From Smittia aterrima (Eukaryota; Arthropoda; Insecta; Diptera; Chironomidae): a stretch of 64,000 nucleotides of DNA. The translations under genes were made by a program, and so were the position numbers. The notes beneath the pieces are model-generated. The model made no database searches. It saw only the letters and a program-made list of their open reading frames with translations, and was not told the DNA's origin. Of this stretch, positions 1-15,321 are shown in pieces. The stretch spans positions 7,750,001-7,814,000 of the forward strand of contig CP093831.1 of the NCBI GenBank assembly GCA_033063855.1, in the 5' to 3' direction. The stretch's first letter is position 1, and each line of letters opens with the position of its first letter.

Positions 1-2949
1 AAATTAAGATATCGAGATAGTGATCGAGACTGGCTCGTGAACAGCTCAATATGTTCTGGTTTCACTCTCATTCTTTTGGCAACTGCTTTTTACGATAATG
101 CTTACGGATTTTTCGCATTAAAAGTCAATAAGTTTATTGAACTGGAGATATTAGAAGCCATTAAGAACATTTGGGATGGTGAGTAGAGCACACCGGTAAA
201 TACTCTGTTCGTAATGGGCGAAAACTTGCACGATTCATTCATCTCTACCCCTGTTCGTCTTACTTCATACCAAAATGAATGAACAACCATTTACCAAACC
301 ATATCATTTTGCCATCAAGCTCAATTATCTTCATCATAACCCAAGCAAGCTAGGTACGATAATGAAAGGAAAAGTTTTTCTTTCGCTCTGCTTCATTGTG
401 ATGCGGGTAGAACGGGGAGAGTTTGGGGCAACACATTCATATTGGACTATGGTGAAGAAAAAAAAATGCTCCTCCGGGCTTGGAAACACCTCAGTGAATA
501 GTCGAGAATATTAAGGAATCTTTTTTTCTTCTTCTCGTAACAGTTCGGCTGGAACAATAGCAACACTGTGTCCCCAGCAATTAAGGCAATAACTTCGCAT
601 GTTACGCGATGCGATTAAGCTAAATTAAGTCGTTACGGTCGGCATAATGAGGCAAGCAACGGCATGCGGAGAGAATCAGCATTTTCTCCCTCACCTTTAT
701 CAGATTCGAGTCAGCGTGAACACCATACAATCGCTGATAAACAAGCGTTTCATTTATGATTACAACATGGAATGTGATTAATCATTTAATGTGGCGTTGA
801 AACTTGAACTGCTCGAGTGAGGAATGCCGGCAAAGTTTCGCGAATCCAATCAATTAAACATCAAATATACAAAGAGCTTAATAAATCAAACACACTTTCA
901 CAAATATTTTGCTCTGCATGAGTCACGAACGCGTGACATGGAAAATCAACAACTGAGCACATGGGGAAACTCTCCTGTTCACACCTTTTTTTATTATTGA
1001 AAGTCAAAGAATCAACAAAAGCGCGTGACTAAATTTATTTATGATTTAAACGATGTCGAAAGCAGAGTTGTTGAAAGGCTCTGAGCAATTTCATTAAAGA
1101 CTTAAGAATTGAAAGCTCATTTAATCTTTAATGTGATGAACTTCGTTTAGTTTTTCGAGAAAGTTTCAACTTCGACTCGTAAGAAATTAATCATTGAAAG
1201 TGTTTTAACTTCGGTCGTAACTTTTGATGAAGTTTATAAAAAGAAAGTTCACTTTTTATTTCCTTTGTTCCTTTCGTGTAAAGGATTCAATCAAATCGTC
1301 GCGAAAGAAAATCATTGCGGGTCATGTGGAATCGCTAAGAGCACTGAAGGGTTTCACGACGTTGTTCAATTGCTGATTTAATCCGGATGTTGAATGTGTT
1401 GTGGCATAAAATTGTCTCGTTAAAACGCGATAAAATGTAGGAAACGTGGCTTGCGGTTAGATTTTTGGGGGAAACTTTTCCCGGAATAACTTGAAATGCT
1501 TGTTCAGTCACTTTAAAAAACAAAAGTCGATTGAAGGATAGCAAAAGGAACTAACGCCTAAAGTAACTAAATTTATTTTTATGTCGTCTTTTAACATTCC
1601 TGCTATCTATTATGAAGCCACAAACGATTCAATAAAAATGTGTCATCATTATTGTATCTAAAATGCGTCCTCACACTTTCTCGCAGAATGTTCGCGTTTG
1701 TTTGATGAAACACTTTTCGTGCTGTGCGTGATGTTTCTGGTGGGGTTAAACGACAAAGCGAGAACAAGAGGTGAGAAACATTAATTCTTTTGTGTTCGGT
1801 TTGCGATTGTCATTAATAATTAATTGTAGTGTGGCATGTAACATGGCAATTGACTTGGCGTCGACTTAGCATAAACGAGATTGCTTCCTTTGTAACGAAA
1901 ATGTCAAAAAGACAATTGCCGTGAGAAGATAAATGATCACAAAAGAACAGCAAGAAAGCAACGAGCATAAGCTCTTCTTTCATTCTCCATCCTTTCATCT
2001 CTGTCGCGTCGTTCTCTGCTTTTTGAATCCATTTCGTGATTAAAGTGATTTCGGTTCTTTTATGGTTTAAGCGTTTTCCCTTCTTTCTCGTTCACCGTCG
2101 TCAGTTGGAAAGCCAGGAAATGATTCCAATTCTCGTGATTTCGTGTTGTAAAACAACTGTGAAGGAATTAAACGTAGGATGCAAGTGGAAGTTCCATTGT
2201 TTGTTGTTGAATAAAAGCTTTTTCGTGTCTTAAGAAGAGAAATCTTTTTGCAAACAATATGCGGATAGTTGGGGGCCTGAGTGCGCCTCGGAGGAGCATC
2301 GAAGACAATAAACTTTTATTCGTTCATCTCTTCGTTTTCTTCGTTCGCTTGCACAAGCCAACGAAAATTGTTATTATTCAAATTGAAGGGATTTTTATGT
2401 CTTTTAGAGCTTTATGTTCTTCTTTGTCTTTTTCAATATGAATTAATGTTTCAATCCAATTTTGGATCGGAAGAACGACGAGCTTTTCCTTCTTTTCCCC
2501 AGCTCGTAACATAATATCAATAAAATAGCTTATCGTTCCTCTTTTGGCATTTTTTTTGTGTGCCTGCATTGAGACGAAGGGGAGCTCAGGGTAACGAGGG
2601 GACTAAATCTAATCACATTTTGATGAGAATTAAGTCTCGATGGAAGATGTCAAAATCTATTGACTGAAGATCGGAAATGAAGTTATGTCTCGGAAGCGTC
2701 GAAATATTACGAAAAGCGACGACTAAATTACACTGGCAAATTGATTTAAAAAAGTCTTTCTTGCAAGTATAGATAAATCCATCGACTTCTGTGAAGCTGT
2801 CGCGCAATCCAATTCTAACAGTCTTACATCGAATACAAAGCTCAATCTCTCAAAGAAATTCCTCCAGAAGCTTCAATGAAATTAAGACTTCTCAACGAAG
2901 ATTTCCAAGACACGTCGTTTCTTTCATAACGGATCACAGATTCGTACTC

Positions 2950-3001
2950 AATAGAAGCCGGTCGGAAAATCTTTCAATAAAAGCCGGTTAGCAAATCTTT
3001 C
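2950..3001. repeat. 26-bp imperfect tandem duplication, two copies
   Basis: Two adjacent 26-bp units, 2950-2975 and 2976-3001, differ at only a few positions. Each begins AATA(G/A)AAGCCGGT and ends AAATCTTTC. The remainder of the surrounding DNA shows no further copies, so this is a local duplication and not a satellite array. Confidence 0.75.
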
Positions 3002-6000
3002 ACAAATTGAATGAAATCCTGATCAGAATTTCGATTCTTTATTTATAAATCTCTCAACTTGCAAGAATGTTTAAGCTGTCTTTTTAAAAATCTTTGTTTG
3101 AGTGAAGTCCGTAAGTCTTTTCTGGGAGAATGATTAAGCTTCAATTTGAATTGATATCAAGCCTTCGCAAAGATTATCGATTGATGAGATTATTGTTGCT
3201 ATATCCGATATTCCCGGAGAGAAATTATTCAATTTATTCTTTCCATCATTGAATGAGTTTCAATCGTTTTGTAAATACCAAACAAAAGAAATTGAACTGG
3301 CCAGAAGTCGGGGCTTGGCAAACATTCTTAAAGATCCTGTCAACGGATTTCTTGCTGCTTGATTCCACCCAAAAGTTTGGACATTCTCTTTCATTCCCAC
3401 ACACAATTTTCCCACAATCTCTTTCAATTTGCTTGGCTCAAAACTCCAGAGATCTTTGTAACGCTTTTTTTTCTTTCCGTCTCGTTTAAACGGCTGAAAA
3501 CCTCAATGTTCACTCATTCTTTGAAACTTCACAATGAAAAGAATTCTTATTTATAAGCGAGGCGTCTCTTAGGGAGAAAATGAAATTTCCAACCAGGAAG
3601 AGACGTTCACGATTGAACGAAACGTTCACTGTTCCGACACATTTGTGGAAATTGATTGATGCGCAAAATTTAATAAAAATCATTTTTCGAATCTTTCACA
3701 AGTGGTAGAGAAAGATTTTTCATAACAAAATTGCATTGGCTTGATATGTGGGTTAAGGTCATGTGAATTCGATGTAGATTGATTTCAAATCGTCGATTAT
3801 GTTTGCTGTTAAACTTCGACTTTGAGTGATGATGTTGTGAGAAGTCTACGTTAACTTTATGTTCTCCTTAACTGAATCGCTTTTAAAACGCGATTTTCTG
3901 AACAGTTGGAGCTCATCACCTTCATGATTTGATTTCACTTGAATCCTTTTTTATCACTTTTCGATTTATTCTGGTGCAACTGAGTGTTACAAGTATCTTC
4001 TTAAATTGACTCAATCAACGAATAAGCGACACAAAAGATTTTCTTTCTTTCTTTTTCTCTACTCCAGAAGTCAGCAAAGTGAAACATTTCATCTCAAAAT
4101 TCCTTGCTTAAGGCCAATTGTTGTTTGGTGAATTGTCGCCGTTCTCTTTTGTCGAATGATTTTTCGTCTTTAAAAGTTCTTTTTTTTATGTTTCTCTCTC
4201 TTAATCCGATTTCGATGTCAAAATATTTGTTTATCTCCGCAAAGTTCTTTCATTCCTGTGTGCTTAAGTTTGTAACCAATAAAGGATTTTACTGAGATCT
4301 TTCTTTCGGAAAAGCGCTGCAGCATTCTCAGATGTGATTTGCCTTTTATTGCTCATGTTTACTCTCCTTTCCCCTTCGTTCTGTTTCATTGAATGTCCCT
4401 CGAGGAGTCGTTGTCGTATCAGTGCTTTTGTCGAATGAAGGATTTCTTTCCTTCCGTCACATTTTTCAACAATCTAAAGCTTAAGTGCACGAAACGTCGA
4501 AACGTTATGCGACTTGCGATTGAATGGACGGATTTGTGTTCGACGTTTGCTAACAGTTGAAGCTTAAATTACATTTCTTATTATATCGAGCGCTTTAATG
4601 TTGTTATGTTTTAAAGCGCATTTGTGCTGTTATTTCAAAAGCTGATTGAGCTTTTCTAGTTTGACATGCTTCACATTGTCATATCACGAGCAATTTACAG
4701 TATAAGCGGAACGGACGTGACTTGTTGTCTGAGTAAAGAGATTTCCGATTCTTTTTTTTCTGCTGCAACACTGTGAGCTTTAGTTGTTATTTGTTAAATT
4801 CATGTCATGTTCTGCTGCCACAGTGTTTTCGATTAAACGGTAAACTGCTTTCATGCATGCAACTCGTAAACCAAAATCTGTTTTTTAAACTTTCCCACTT
4901 GCGAATCTCTCTTTTTCGAGTGATCGGAAGAACCAACAGCGCAGTTGAGTTATCCCATCATCTTCAAAGCGAATACACTTCAGATGGATGAGTCTAATGA
5001 TGATTTTGATGGAAACTTAATTTACAAACTTTTCACTTAACGCGGTGCTTTTCACTTTGCTCAAGTATCAGTTTTAAAGGAATTTGTGTGCTTAAAAATG
5101 TTTCATAGATAAAGTGTAAAGAAGAACGCAGACATTCTCGATAAAATCCTGTGGAATGATCGAAATGGTAATGGAATTCATAATGAATTTACCTTTTCAT
5201 CGTAGAACTCACGCTGGCAAGAAATATTCCCTTCATTTCAGTCTACGCTAGACACTTTAAAATTCTCGAAAAACACATTTTTCATGCTTAACAGTCTCGT
5301 TATTTTAATATTGCCGTGTTTCTCTCCGCAGAGCTGAAATATGCTTTTTGATTTACGACGGAGAAGCTGTGAAAGTTAATAAATATTTCAAATGCTAGCG
5401 CAAAAATGCTTTGTTAAGTTTTGATAATTTGCAAAATAATTTTTTGGCAACAGGAGTCGAATGAATAACAAATTTCCTCGCAAGCCGAGACTTTCAGTAA
5501 CAAGAAGACTCTTGAAATGTAAGAAACAGAGTTTGTAATTGGAAAAGTATTTTGTGTTGCGAAAATATTTGTGAGTTTGCTTGTGTAAAATACTCACTCG
5601 CTTCATTCGACAACTCTGAGGAAATTTCAGTAAATATGAAAAATGTTCATTGAGTCTAGCACTCATAGAATTCGCATCGCATTTTCTTTCTTTGCTGTGT
5701 TGAAATCATTTCACACTCCCCATCTCTGTGGAGCTCTTCATTTCAACCAAGCAAAAATCATCAGATAAATTTCGCTTTTTCCTCGATCCGAGAGTCTTTC
5801 GTTGCTGCAACAGTAAATTTCCCTCACGGAGCTTTTTCTCGGGTTCTCGGGAATCTCAGCATTGCCTGAGAAAATTATTTTACCGGGAGAGGAAACAACG
5901 AGATCATAAAATTTATCATATCAAGTGAAACTGCTGGGGAATCACTTCATTTTACGGCTTTTTGCTCCTAGAGTTTCATGAAGCTTGGAAATCATTATAA

Positions 6001-9000
6001 AAGTGAGTTGAGGGCTTTGTTTATGAACATCGGTTTAACGATTTACAGTAAAAGCCAAATTGATGACATTGTTTACCTTCAATTAAAGGCTTCTGTCATT
6101 TTAAATTAAAATAAACTCAGGCCCTTTAGCCACAAATTGAGAGGCTGTCATGGAGTAAAAAATAAATGAAATACTGTTAACAATATTTTTATCGTTTCGT
6201 GTTACAGCTCTTCACCTCTCGGGCAATCACTTTATTAATAAATCACTGCGGCATTTAATTGTGTAATTTTAAAGCCAAATTAATATTTTATTAATGCTCT
6301 TCAAATGAAATTATTTATCATGATATGCAACTAGCAACTGCAAATATCATTCTTAATGAGATGCGCTGAAAATTGCATTAATTTATTTTCATAATTAACT
6401 GTGGTAGAACCGAACGATAAATATTTAATTCTGATCGCGCATATTTCAAAACGTTTTTATCATTGCGTTGATGAGTCGACGTTATTTGAATTTTCAGTGC
6501 ATTTCCCGTTCAGTTTTCATCCGGAGTTTTATTGTTTACTGATAAACAGCCGATCAATGCGAGCATCTTCCTCTGTCCGATGGTCGTAAAAAAGAAAACT
6601 TATCAATTTTTCAATTTAGTTCCGCTTTCACTCGATTTTCAGGTCATAAAATTCATTTTCTTCTCATCGCTTTTTTTCCATCGCAATAAATTCTTCTTCA
6701 TTTATCTTTCCCGCAGTTACTTGATTGAAAATAACTGGACAAATATCTACGTCATTAAAGGGAAATAAAGCTCTTGGGCCATAAAAATATTTCCCATTTC
6801 CCTTCGACCCGCTTTGGGCTTTTCCTATTAAAATCTCGTTTTCTTTGCATAACGCTTCACTCTCTGTCTGTGATGAAAGCGAATTTAGCACACTCGAACG
6901 AGTTTCGTTCATGCTTCTTGCAGAAATATCCTGAGAAATATCATCAACTTGAATGGAGAAGAAGTTCTTGGCTCAGAGAAGACTTGATTAAAAATTTTGT
7001 GTGAGATATTTTGGCAGCAAATTGAACGCTTTGTGGCCGGGAGGGTTATTTAATGATGACAGTTTTATGATTCTTTATGAAACTTTTTTTTTGCATAATT
7101 CATCAAATGATGAGAGCGAGCGTGTGAGAGGGAGACGAAATCTGTAGGAGCGCGTTTAACATTGAGAGAAGGCAATTAGCGAGTCAACGACAGGGCTCTT
7201 GAAGCATTAAAACGGTTGAAGAGTTTGTCAGCGTCCCAAATGTCAGTCAACTGCGAAATCAAGTCGACCAGAAGGATTTTTAGGGACGACTTTTCGTTGG
7301 CCAATCTTTCTCTCTTGCTCTCTTTATTTACTGAGCGCACAATGGAAGGCAGCGGATGCAATACTTGCGAAACGGATGATAATTGTTCTGTAATTGCGTG
7401 GAAACAAGCGCAAAACGTTAGAGCGGAAAAATGATTTAATCTCTTCAAAAGCTTTATAAGCAGACAAATGGTAAAAGTGCTCGAAAGTTTTTTCCAGTCC
7501 ACGACCGGAAACGTCTGAAAATCATTGTGCAAATAAAAGAAATATCTTCTCAAATTAAATATAATTAAAGCTCTTGCTGTCTTTACGTGTAGCGCGCGCC
7601 TTCCTTGAATTCGTAATGAAATGCTCAACGATCTGCCGACGTTTTCGCAGTAACAGAATTTATGGCTCCTCGCAACCATAAACAATTTATGCTGTTTATC
7701 AAATATTTATCTTCCTCCCTTGCTCTAATTAATTTCCTTCAAGTTGCAGTGATAATTAATTTTTCTTCGTGCTGTTACACACACGGCAATTCATTTTTAA
7801 TTTATGATTTCCCTGTTGGTCGCTTCACCTTTGGCCCAGAATCCATTGTCGCTCTGGCATCGTAGAAAATTTTTCAATTCATAAACTTCACTTGTGGTCG
7901 TCTCTTCTATCTGCAACGTTGTACGGGGAACCTATAAGAACCTTGCAAATATTTGCAAACGATGCCACACAGAAACAAGAGCGAGAAGCAAAGTGAATGA
8001 ATCAAGTATTAATTTATGATTCGTCATTTCCTCTTTTCACTCCCACGTACGCTTGTTTGCCTTTTGCATTCTGGAGGTTGAGTTTGAATAGGCACATTCA
8101 GACAGCATCAAAACACCATCTGTGGTAATGGAAATCTATCCCGACACAGCATAGAAATGGGGATGATGATGATGAAAAAATGTTCATCGAAACATTTATC
8201 ATGGATAAGTTTTGTGAGAGATTTTTGTTGTGTTGGCAAAAGCTTCATTGAAACGGAAGTTATATCACTTCGACCTCTCCATTCATCGTTCTGTTTATTC
8301 ATTCTATTTGTGATTGAGCTGAAGACTTTGAACGTTGGCTGCTTGTTTGTTTAGTTAGTTATTCATAAAATGCAACATGTTCTCCACTCAGTCTCTTCAT
8401 ATTTAGTCGAATCTGTATGGCTTGTAAAAGCATTGAAGACGATGGAAAGAGTGAATGTTGTTTATTCAAAAAGTTCTCTGACCCGGTAGCTTTACATAAA
8501 TTTAAAGTTCTCAACTAGCTTTTTGCGTATGATGATCGAGCGAAGGGCGGTGCCTATCAGATTAGTCGTTCTACCATCCTTGTTGAAACGTAATAAATCA
8601 TCAACCCAACATTATGTTGCGACTCTCAGTCATTACTCACAAAAAGCATCTTTCGTGACAACAAATTTTTGATTTCATGATTTATTGGCTTTTGAATTTT
8701 ATTTTTATTGAAACGGAAGAGACGTGGCTTCACGAGAGGCAATTGTGCTGAAAACAAGAATCAGTCTGTTCAGTCGTTGATTGACGATTGCTCTCATGAT
8801 TTAAAGCTGCTCTCTCATCAGTGATTTGTGGCTTTGCCTCAAAAAGACATAACTTCAAACGATTCTTCCAATGACCGACCACATAGACGCATTAATTTTA
8901 ATTTATCTGAAATCTTTCCGAAACTTTTACTACAACCGCATAAAACTAAGACGATATTGAAACATCTGCACCATAGTACTTAAGTCAAGTAGTGCCGGAG

Positions 9001-12000
9001 AGTCGTTTGAAGATTACAAGACGTTCTCTGAGGATCTTAAGGAAGTTCTTTAGGACTTCCGTCAATCACGTACGACTCCTTCGAAATTGCAAGCAAAGCT
9101 TTTCTAAGAAAGAGAGATTAAAACTATTAAAACATTTCCTTTAATAAACATAATTACTCTTAATTTCCGGCACTTATCCTAGAGAGATTTTTAATGAAAT
9201 TTCATTGAATTAAATTCTTGGTTGAAGAACTTCCGCTTTCGTTGAGCAATAAAATTTAATTACATTGAAACTTGCTCCCTACTTGCTCGCCATGAAAAGC
9301 TGGTGCTCGCTCCATAATCTTCAAACACTTTTGCCAGTAATTAAACACCTAAAACATAAATTCCCTTTTGTTTAAGTTTGCGGAAGCAGTTTCATGTGAA
9401 TTATGCTCACTTTTCGTTAGCAGAGCTTTTGATATTTAACCAACATAATTATATTCACTCGTAGCAAAGTGAAAATCCTTTTTTCATCTGATTCTTCACG
9501 CCCGTCATCACAGAGATTTTCACTCGACACCTTCAGCGAGACTTTGCTGAGTCAATATCGGAACCCAGCGAAGCTTTGTTTGATTTACATCGTGGAGCAA
9601 AAAAAGAGAACGAACGTAATTACTAAATTATTCATCACCGAAAATGTTTGCATAATGAAAAATTCTCCGCTGTGTAAATTGAGAGATGACATTAAAGACC
9701 ATTTTGCCTCCGTGTCTTCTTTCTGTAAAGCTCGGCGAGGAAATTTATTTGATGAAAAGAGATCCTCTGACAACAAAATATCTTTTTGTTACCCGATAAA
9801 ATCCTCAATGCCGATGGTGAGCAGAAGTTTCCTTCGAAAAAAAAAATCTCATTTCCGTTTTGGCGAAAGATGTTTTTGAAAATAAATCTCTCACTGATTT
9901 TCTTCTTGCCAGTCTCCGGCAATAAAATTTTTAACAGCAATTTAGCTCACATTAAAAAATATTTTCACACTTCTCAATTCCGTTTGTGATTTCGTCTTTT
10001 ACTTACGGCGCTTTGAAAGATGTTTTCATTAAATTTTCAGGAGTTTAACGACCGAGAGTGCTTGAAAGGTTTCTATTTCTAGACTTTAAACTTTTAGCAT
10101 TGTCGTCGTTCTCTTAAAGATTAATTAACCGCAAAGCTTAGCTCTAACAATTAAAAACATTTTGACGGTTGATGAACTTAAAGTTAAAGACTTTAAGCGT
10201 CGTCTATGTTAATTAATCTCGCGACAAGAGATTTAAGAAAGTTTAAACTCAACAAATGAATGCTGATGACCTTAAAGACCAAACTTTAGTCTCGGCTAAT
10301 AAAAAGTCACAAAACTTTCAGCCTTTGGCCACAAGCCTGAAGTCGACAGACAGAGATAATAAATTTCCAAGTTAAACATATTAAATTCTCTGCTCTTCCT
10401 CTTTTACTCCCCTCCATACACACAAAAATTCAATTACGTAAATGAAATGTCTGCGGTTAAAGTGAATTGTGGGATCTGCGAAGAGTCCATTGAGAAAGTT
10501 TCTCGATAAAAAGAAAAGGGAAGCTAAAGAAAACTTTGAGTTTGTGATTATGTTCGAGAGTTTTAAGTAATATTGCGTAATCATTTTTCATTACATATCC
10601 GACGTGATTTCTCGTCGATGAACAGCACGCTTCTCACCCCTTTCGCTACCCATTAAGAAGCTCTCTTATTCTGCATTAAGATTATGATAATGAATTCCGC
10701 TCAGCCGCAAAGAAGAATCTTGACGATTTCTTTGCAAGAGGGAAAAACAATCTCGACGCTAACTGAGAGCTTTCAGTCGATATAATTACATGCCCTGAAG
10801 GATGATTATGTTGATGTTACTCTTTAAGCATACACATCACGTTCTCGTCTTTTCAATCGTTCTTTTCCACTACGAAAGCGTAATAAGCATTCTTCTTTTC
10901 ATTTGTTGTTTATTTTTACTGAGCGCGTCGTATGATAATGAATCGGAGTAGCAGCAACAACACAATCGTCATTGGCGGTAGCAGACAAAATCAATTCCAT
11001 TTCTCCAATAACAGCTTTCGTTTGCGACGCAAATTGCTCGTTCATATACAAACTTTATTTGCCTTCTATTGATCGTATTGAAGTGGCAATGTTAATGAGC
11101 GATTTCTATTAATAGACGAAGGAAGAAAAAAAAGCAAACAGATTTTGCAGAAAGACTCAGTCAAGCTGTGTTCATGAAGCAGAATAAAATTTGTGGATTA
11201 AACATCCAAGAGCGTCTCGTTATCTATGCCCATTATTTTCGTAAAGCAAAGCGCTTTAGATAATTAATATTCTGTGTGCATTGCAAAGTTAAAATAGATT
11301 TATTCTCAGAGCATACCATTAAGCATTCGTAAATCCATAATTCCTATGCCTTTAAAAAAGATTCTCCTCTCTACCTCCTTCCGACACGCATTTTCTCAAT
11401 GAAGCAAAAGGCCTAACGAAGGAAGTCTAATCAAAGAGAAATGTGTATGGATTATATTTTCTTTTGCTATACTTTCAGAAGATTTTTCTTACAAAGAGGC
11501 CAAAATTTTCTTTTAATTATTTTATAATTTAAATTATTTCTTCTTCAGCTCAACGTCAAAAACACAACATCCACAAAGTCGAGATCAAACGAAAAAATTA
11601 TTTTGATTTGCTAAATTGAAAAGTGGTGAAAAAACTGCTTCGCTGTGAAAATATTTTCAGATGCAAGTTTCTGATTAAAATAGACTCGAACAGAACGAAA
11701 AAGCTTTAGCTTCGTTTTGGTTTTGTTGGTTAATTAAACAAAGTGAAGAAATAATTAAGGGAAATCTTTAATGAACGCGATCTCTCATTTCCTTCATCGT
11801 CGGTAAATTCAAATTAGAAATGTTCAGATCTTTAATTTGATTAGCACTCGAGAAGTTCTCGTTTAAATATTAAAGAGAAAATTGTTTGCGCAACGAATAA
11901 ATTTGACTATAAAGTTGAAATATGAAATTATCTGACATCAAGAGAAGAGTTGTTCAAATATTATTCATGAGACAACACCGTTGAGCAACAAATATCAAGT

Positions 12001-12078
12001 TGTTATGATTCTTTCTTTTTCCTGCTTTGCCTTAAAGTCGAATGAATCGATTTCTTTCAGGAAAAAAATATTTATTCT

Positions 12079-12098
12079 CCCTCTCTCTCTCTCTCTCT
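12079..12098. repeat. (CT)n microsatellite
   Basis: An uninterrupted run of about nine to ten CT dinucleotides, followed by TTTT. It lies in non-coding DNA. Confidence 0.85.
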
Positions 12099-15000
12099 TT
12101 TCACTGTATGTTACGAGGAAACCTCTAGAAACATAATCTTTTCGATATTTTAACAATTTTCTTCTCGTTCTCCTTGGTACTGTCATCTCCTAGATACTTC
12201 AACATTTTACCTCACAAGTTCAACGTGCTATCGCAACATTCACGAATGAGAAAAGTTTCCAACAATCCAATTTATCTCTGTTGCTGTAAAACAGTTTCTT
12301 CGAATAAAGAATCGAATGGAAAGAACATTATCAAACCCAATTTCACAAGAAAAATGGATTTGCAAATTTTTCATATAATTCAAAAATGCAATAAGTAAGA
12401 AGCAAGCGAGCGTCAGATTTCTCCTTCACACAAAGACAGCATGAAACATGAGATTTCATTTTACACAATATTCCATCTTCAAGTCGCAGGATTTCATTTG
12501 TCGGGTTGTTCATGCATGAATGAAGAAGAAGAGAATATCAAATTACTGAGAGGAGAATAAACAGTTGATGAATTGAAAACTTGATAGTTCCCAACGTCAA
12601 TGAAGATTCAAGAGTTAATTGGAGGAGCTTCATCGAAGCTAACAATGTTGTTTAATGTACGAGTGATTCTATAAAGAAATCTGCAAACTATTGACATTTT
12701 AATATAATAAAATTCTGCAATCTCTGCGCCTCAAAGTTCGTTCGGCTACAGCTTGCAGGGAAAAAGTTTAATTAACATTTTCAAACCCAGGAGAGTCACT
12801 AATTGTTTGATTATGTTAAAACATAATGCAACAGTGATGAACATTTAGCAAACTTTTAATTAGAATTTGGCATCATTGGTGTGGAAAATGTAAACGGCTA
12901 CAGGAGTTGATGCAAATTTACAGATAATGCAATTTAAAACTCTTGTCGATTGAGCAATAATTCCACTGGCCATGAGAATAACAAAAGAGTTTTGCTAAGA
13001 GCTATAAAAACTTTATTCGAATTGAGAAGAATTTAAATTTATTTCTCTTCTGCCTCTTCCGAAACAAAAAAAAAATCGACAAAAACTTTTTCCTTCTATT
13101 GAATTTTATTATAATTGTAATTCTCCTTCAGCCGACGCGAAAGAGTGAGAGAAGGGGAGAAACTTTGAACAAATGTTGCAAAATTGTTTCATGGTAATTA
13201 AATAAAACAGTCAGCGAAGGATTACACATAAAATTTCATAAATATTTAAAAAGGCAAATGAAAGCGGCGGAGAAGCCGGAAGGAGGACACTTAAAACATT
13301 TTATGATCGTAAAGAGCCCTTTCTGCTGATTAAATTTTTGAAAGCTTCTACTCAAGTTCCACCACAGTTGATGACATTACCGATGAATGAATCCCATTCA
13401 AGTTATGCTTGTGATTTCATTCCCGAAATTTATATTCCATTTCGCATATTGTTCAGAGAAATTGCTGTAGAGTTCTGTATTTATTACACTCTCGCACTCT
13501 GCCGTCGTTCGAGGAAGAAATCATAACGCTTTGAATGGAAGTGAGCCAGCAAGCTCCATGAGAAGAGGGAGTGGGATGTAACAAAAATTACTGAAATCGT
13601 TTTGTTCGTGCGCTCGCTTTTAAGCCGTGTCAATAAATCAAAAAGCTGAATGCTAATAGTTGCTTATGAGTTTCCGGAGTGCTTAAAGAAGCTTTAAGTG
13701 TTACATCACCTTCTGTGTACTCAAATAATTTCAGGCTACAGCCACCACATTCATACACGAAGAAGGGAACATTGGGCCTTGCTTTTGATTTATGTGACGA
13801 CATTTCTCCGTCTTCGCCTTCCTCTTAGAGCTCCACTCAACCCAACATAGTAAAAATTTTATTGTCAAATATATTTCACTAATTGTGTCGACAAATAACG
13901 CCTTGCTGCTAAGAGCGAAATATGTTGAGCATTTGTCAAATCTTTCCTTCAAGGGTGATTTACGTTATTCATGATCATAATAACTGCATTAGCGCTCACA
14001 AACCCACACCCATCGCTCTTGTTTCCCCTTTCCATTCAAATCTTTTTCTATCACTGAAATGTAATTCGTGTCATGTTAACACATTTTTACAGGATAATGT
14101 GATTTAAAGGGTACAGAGGTTGGAAGATGTCACGACTTGAGAAAGGTTTTGTCTAAAAAAAATCAATTCCTTTCATTCTGAGAGGTTTCTTTGAAAATAG
14201 AAAGTTATTTTTTTGAACATAATTCTGTTTTTCTTTAAAGATTTGGCGCTGACGACGTCATATTTGTCGCATTAGCTGCCGTGGTGATTAATCAAGATTT
14301 AATGAACCCATGCTGACGTGTGAGCTGCAAATGTTTCACTCATCGTGTTAAAAGAGACGCGAGATTCGTTAATGGTTCAAGCAACAATGAAATTTGCTTA
14401 CGTCAGGCAGCAACTGATCTGCTTTAGGAATGAGGAACACGACGAATTGCTCTGCGAGAAGAGCTCACTCAAGTTTTATTAAAGTACACGCGGACGATGT
14501 CAAATTGGTTTCTACTGGTAAGCAGCTTAACAATGTTCGACCGTCATGTGCTGCGGATCTATTTCTGATCCGAATGTGTAGCGAGACACAAAGCTTTCTC
14601 CTTTCGAAAAGATTTAATTTCGACATCTCGTGATTTGTCTAATGGTGTTGTGTTCGGTTTCGTTGACGGGTCTCGAGGGAAATCATTCGCAGCGGTTTCA
14701 GAAACATAATTCAATTGAGTCTTCTTGTAGAAGCTCAGAGAGAAATATTTTCGGAAATGTAATCCTTGTTTTCTTTAATTAGAACAAACTTATTTAGTCG
14801 CTTCATCAGCAATAAAAAATTTTAAATTTCAGATTTCAAACTCTAACTTAATTATGAAACTAAATTTGTTATATTTGTAGCCCCGATAAACTTTCTGTAT
14901 TCATCATTTTGTTAAATGAGTTTTCGCTTGCTCACAGCAACATTGAATAATCTCGACCTCTTTGTTTACAATTTGTGGAATAAACTTGTTTCAACATTTT

Positions 15001-15321
15001 TGATTCCAATATTTATAAACCAAATAGTTGGGTCAAAATTGATGATTCGAAAATTTGATTTGAATTTAGCAGAGATTCTGATCAACCACAAGAAACTCCA
15101 TAACAACAGAAATTTTTGGGAATCTTAAATGGTGAGACATTCGATGAGTTCATAAACTTTCAAATTCGACAGAAAGAATTTCTTGATTGGATTTGCTTTT
15201 AAAACTTCTTAATTTAATCAACTTTAATTAAATAGTCAAGAGAAAATCAAGCTAGCAAATGAAGTTTAACACTTTTTTCTTTTGGAACTCGTAGAATAAT
15301 TGAAAAGACTGAAACTTTTCA

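Larger units (their letters stand above)
1..15321. other. Intergenic or intronic DNA with no recognised gene
   Basis: This is AT-rich non-coding sequence. The longest stop-free frames are a minus-strand stretch of about 169 codons near 7176-7685 and a plus-strand stretch of about 136 codons near 9469-9879. Both have erratic composition, no family motif and no convincing start context, so I treat them as chance. Short direct and simple repeats are present: a 26-bp tandem pair at 2950-3001 and a CT run at 12079-12098. It could be the far intron or flank of a gene lying outside the window. Confidence 0.6.

Noticed and set aside
7176..7685. Minus-strand open frame of about 169 codons
   Set aside because: It is the longest frame in the left part but shows no domain motif and an irregular residue mix, and it has no splice-consistent neighbours. 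It is probably chance.
9469..9879. Plus-strand open frame of about 136 codons beginning at a non-ATG codon
   Set aside because: No recognisable motif, no ATG start and Ser/Lys/Phe-rich composition typical of translated AT-rich DNA.
10118..10219. 12-bp inverted repeat (AGATTAATTAAC and its complement) about 80 bases apart
   Set aside because: Built only of A/T-rich words common in this window. The arms do not extend and no element ends or target duplication are visible.
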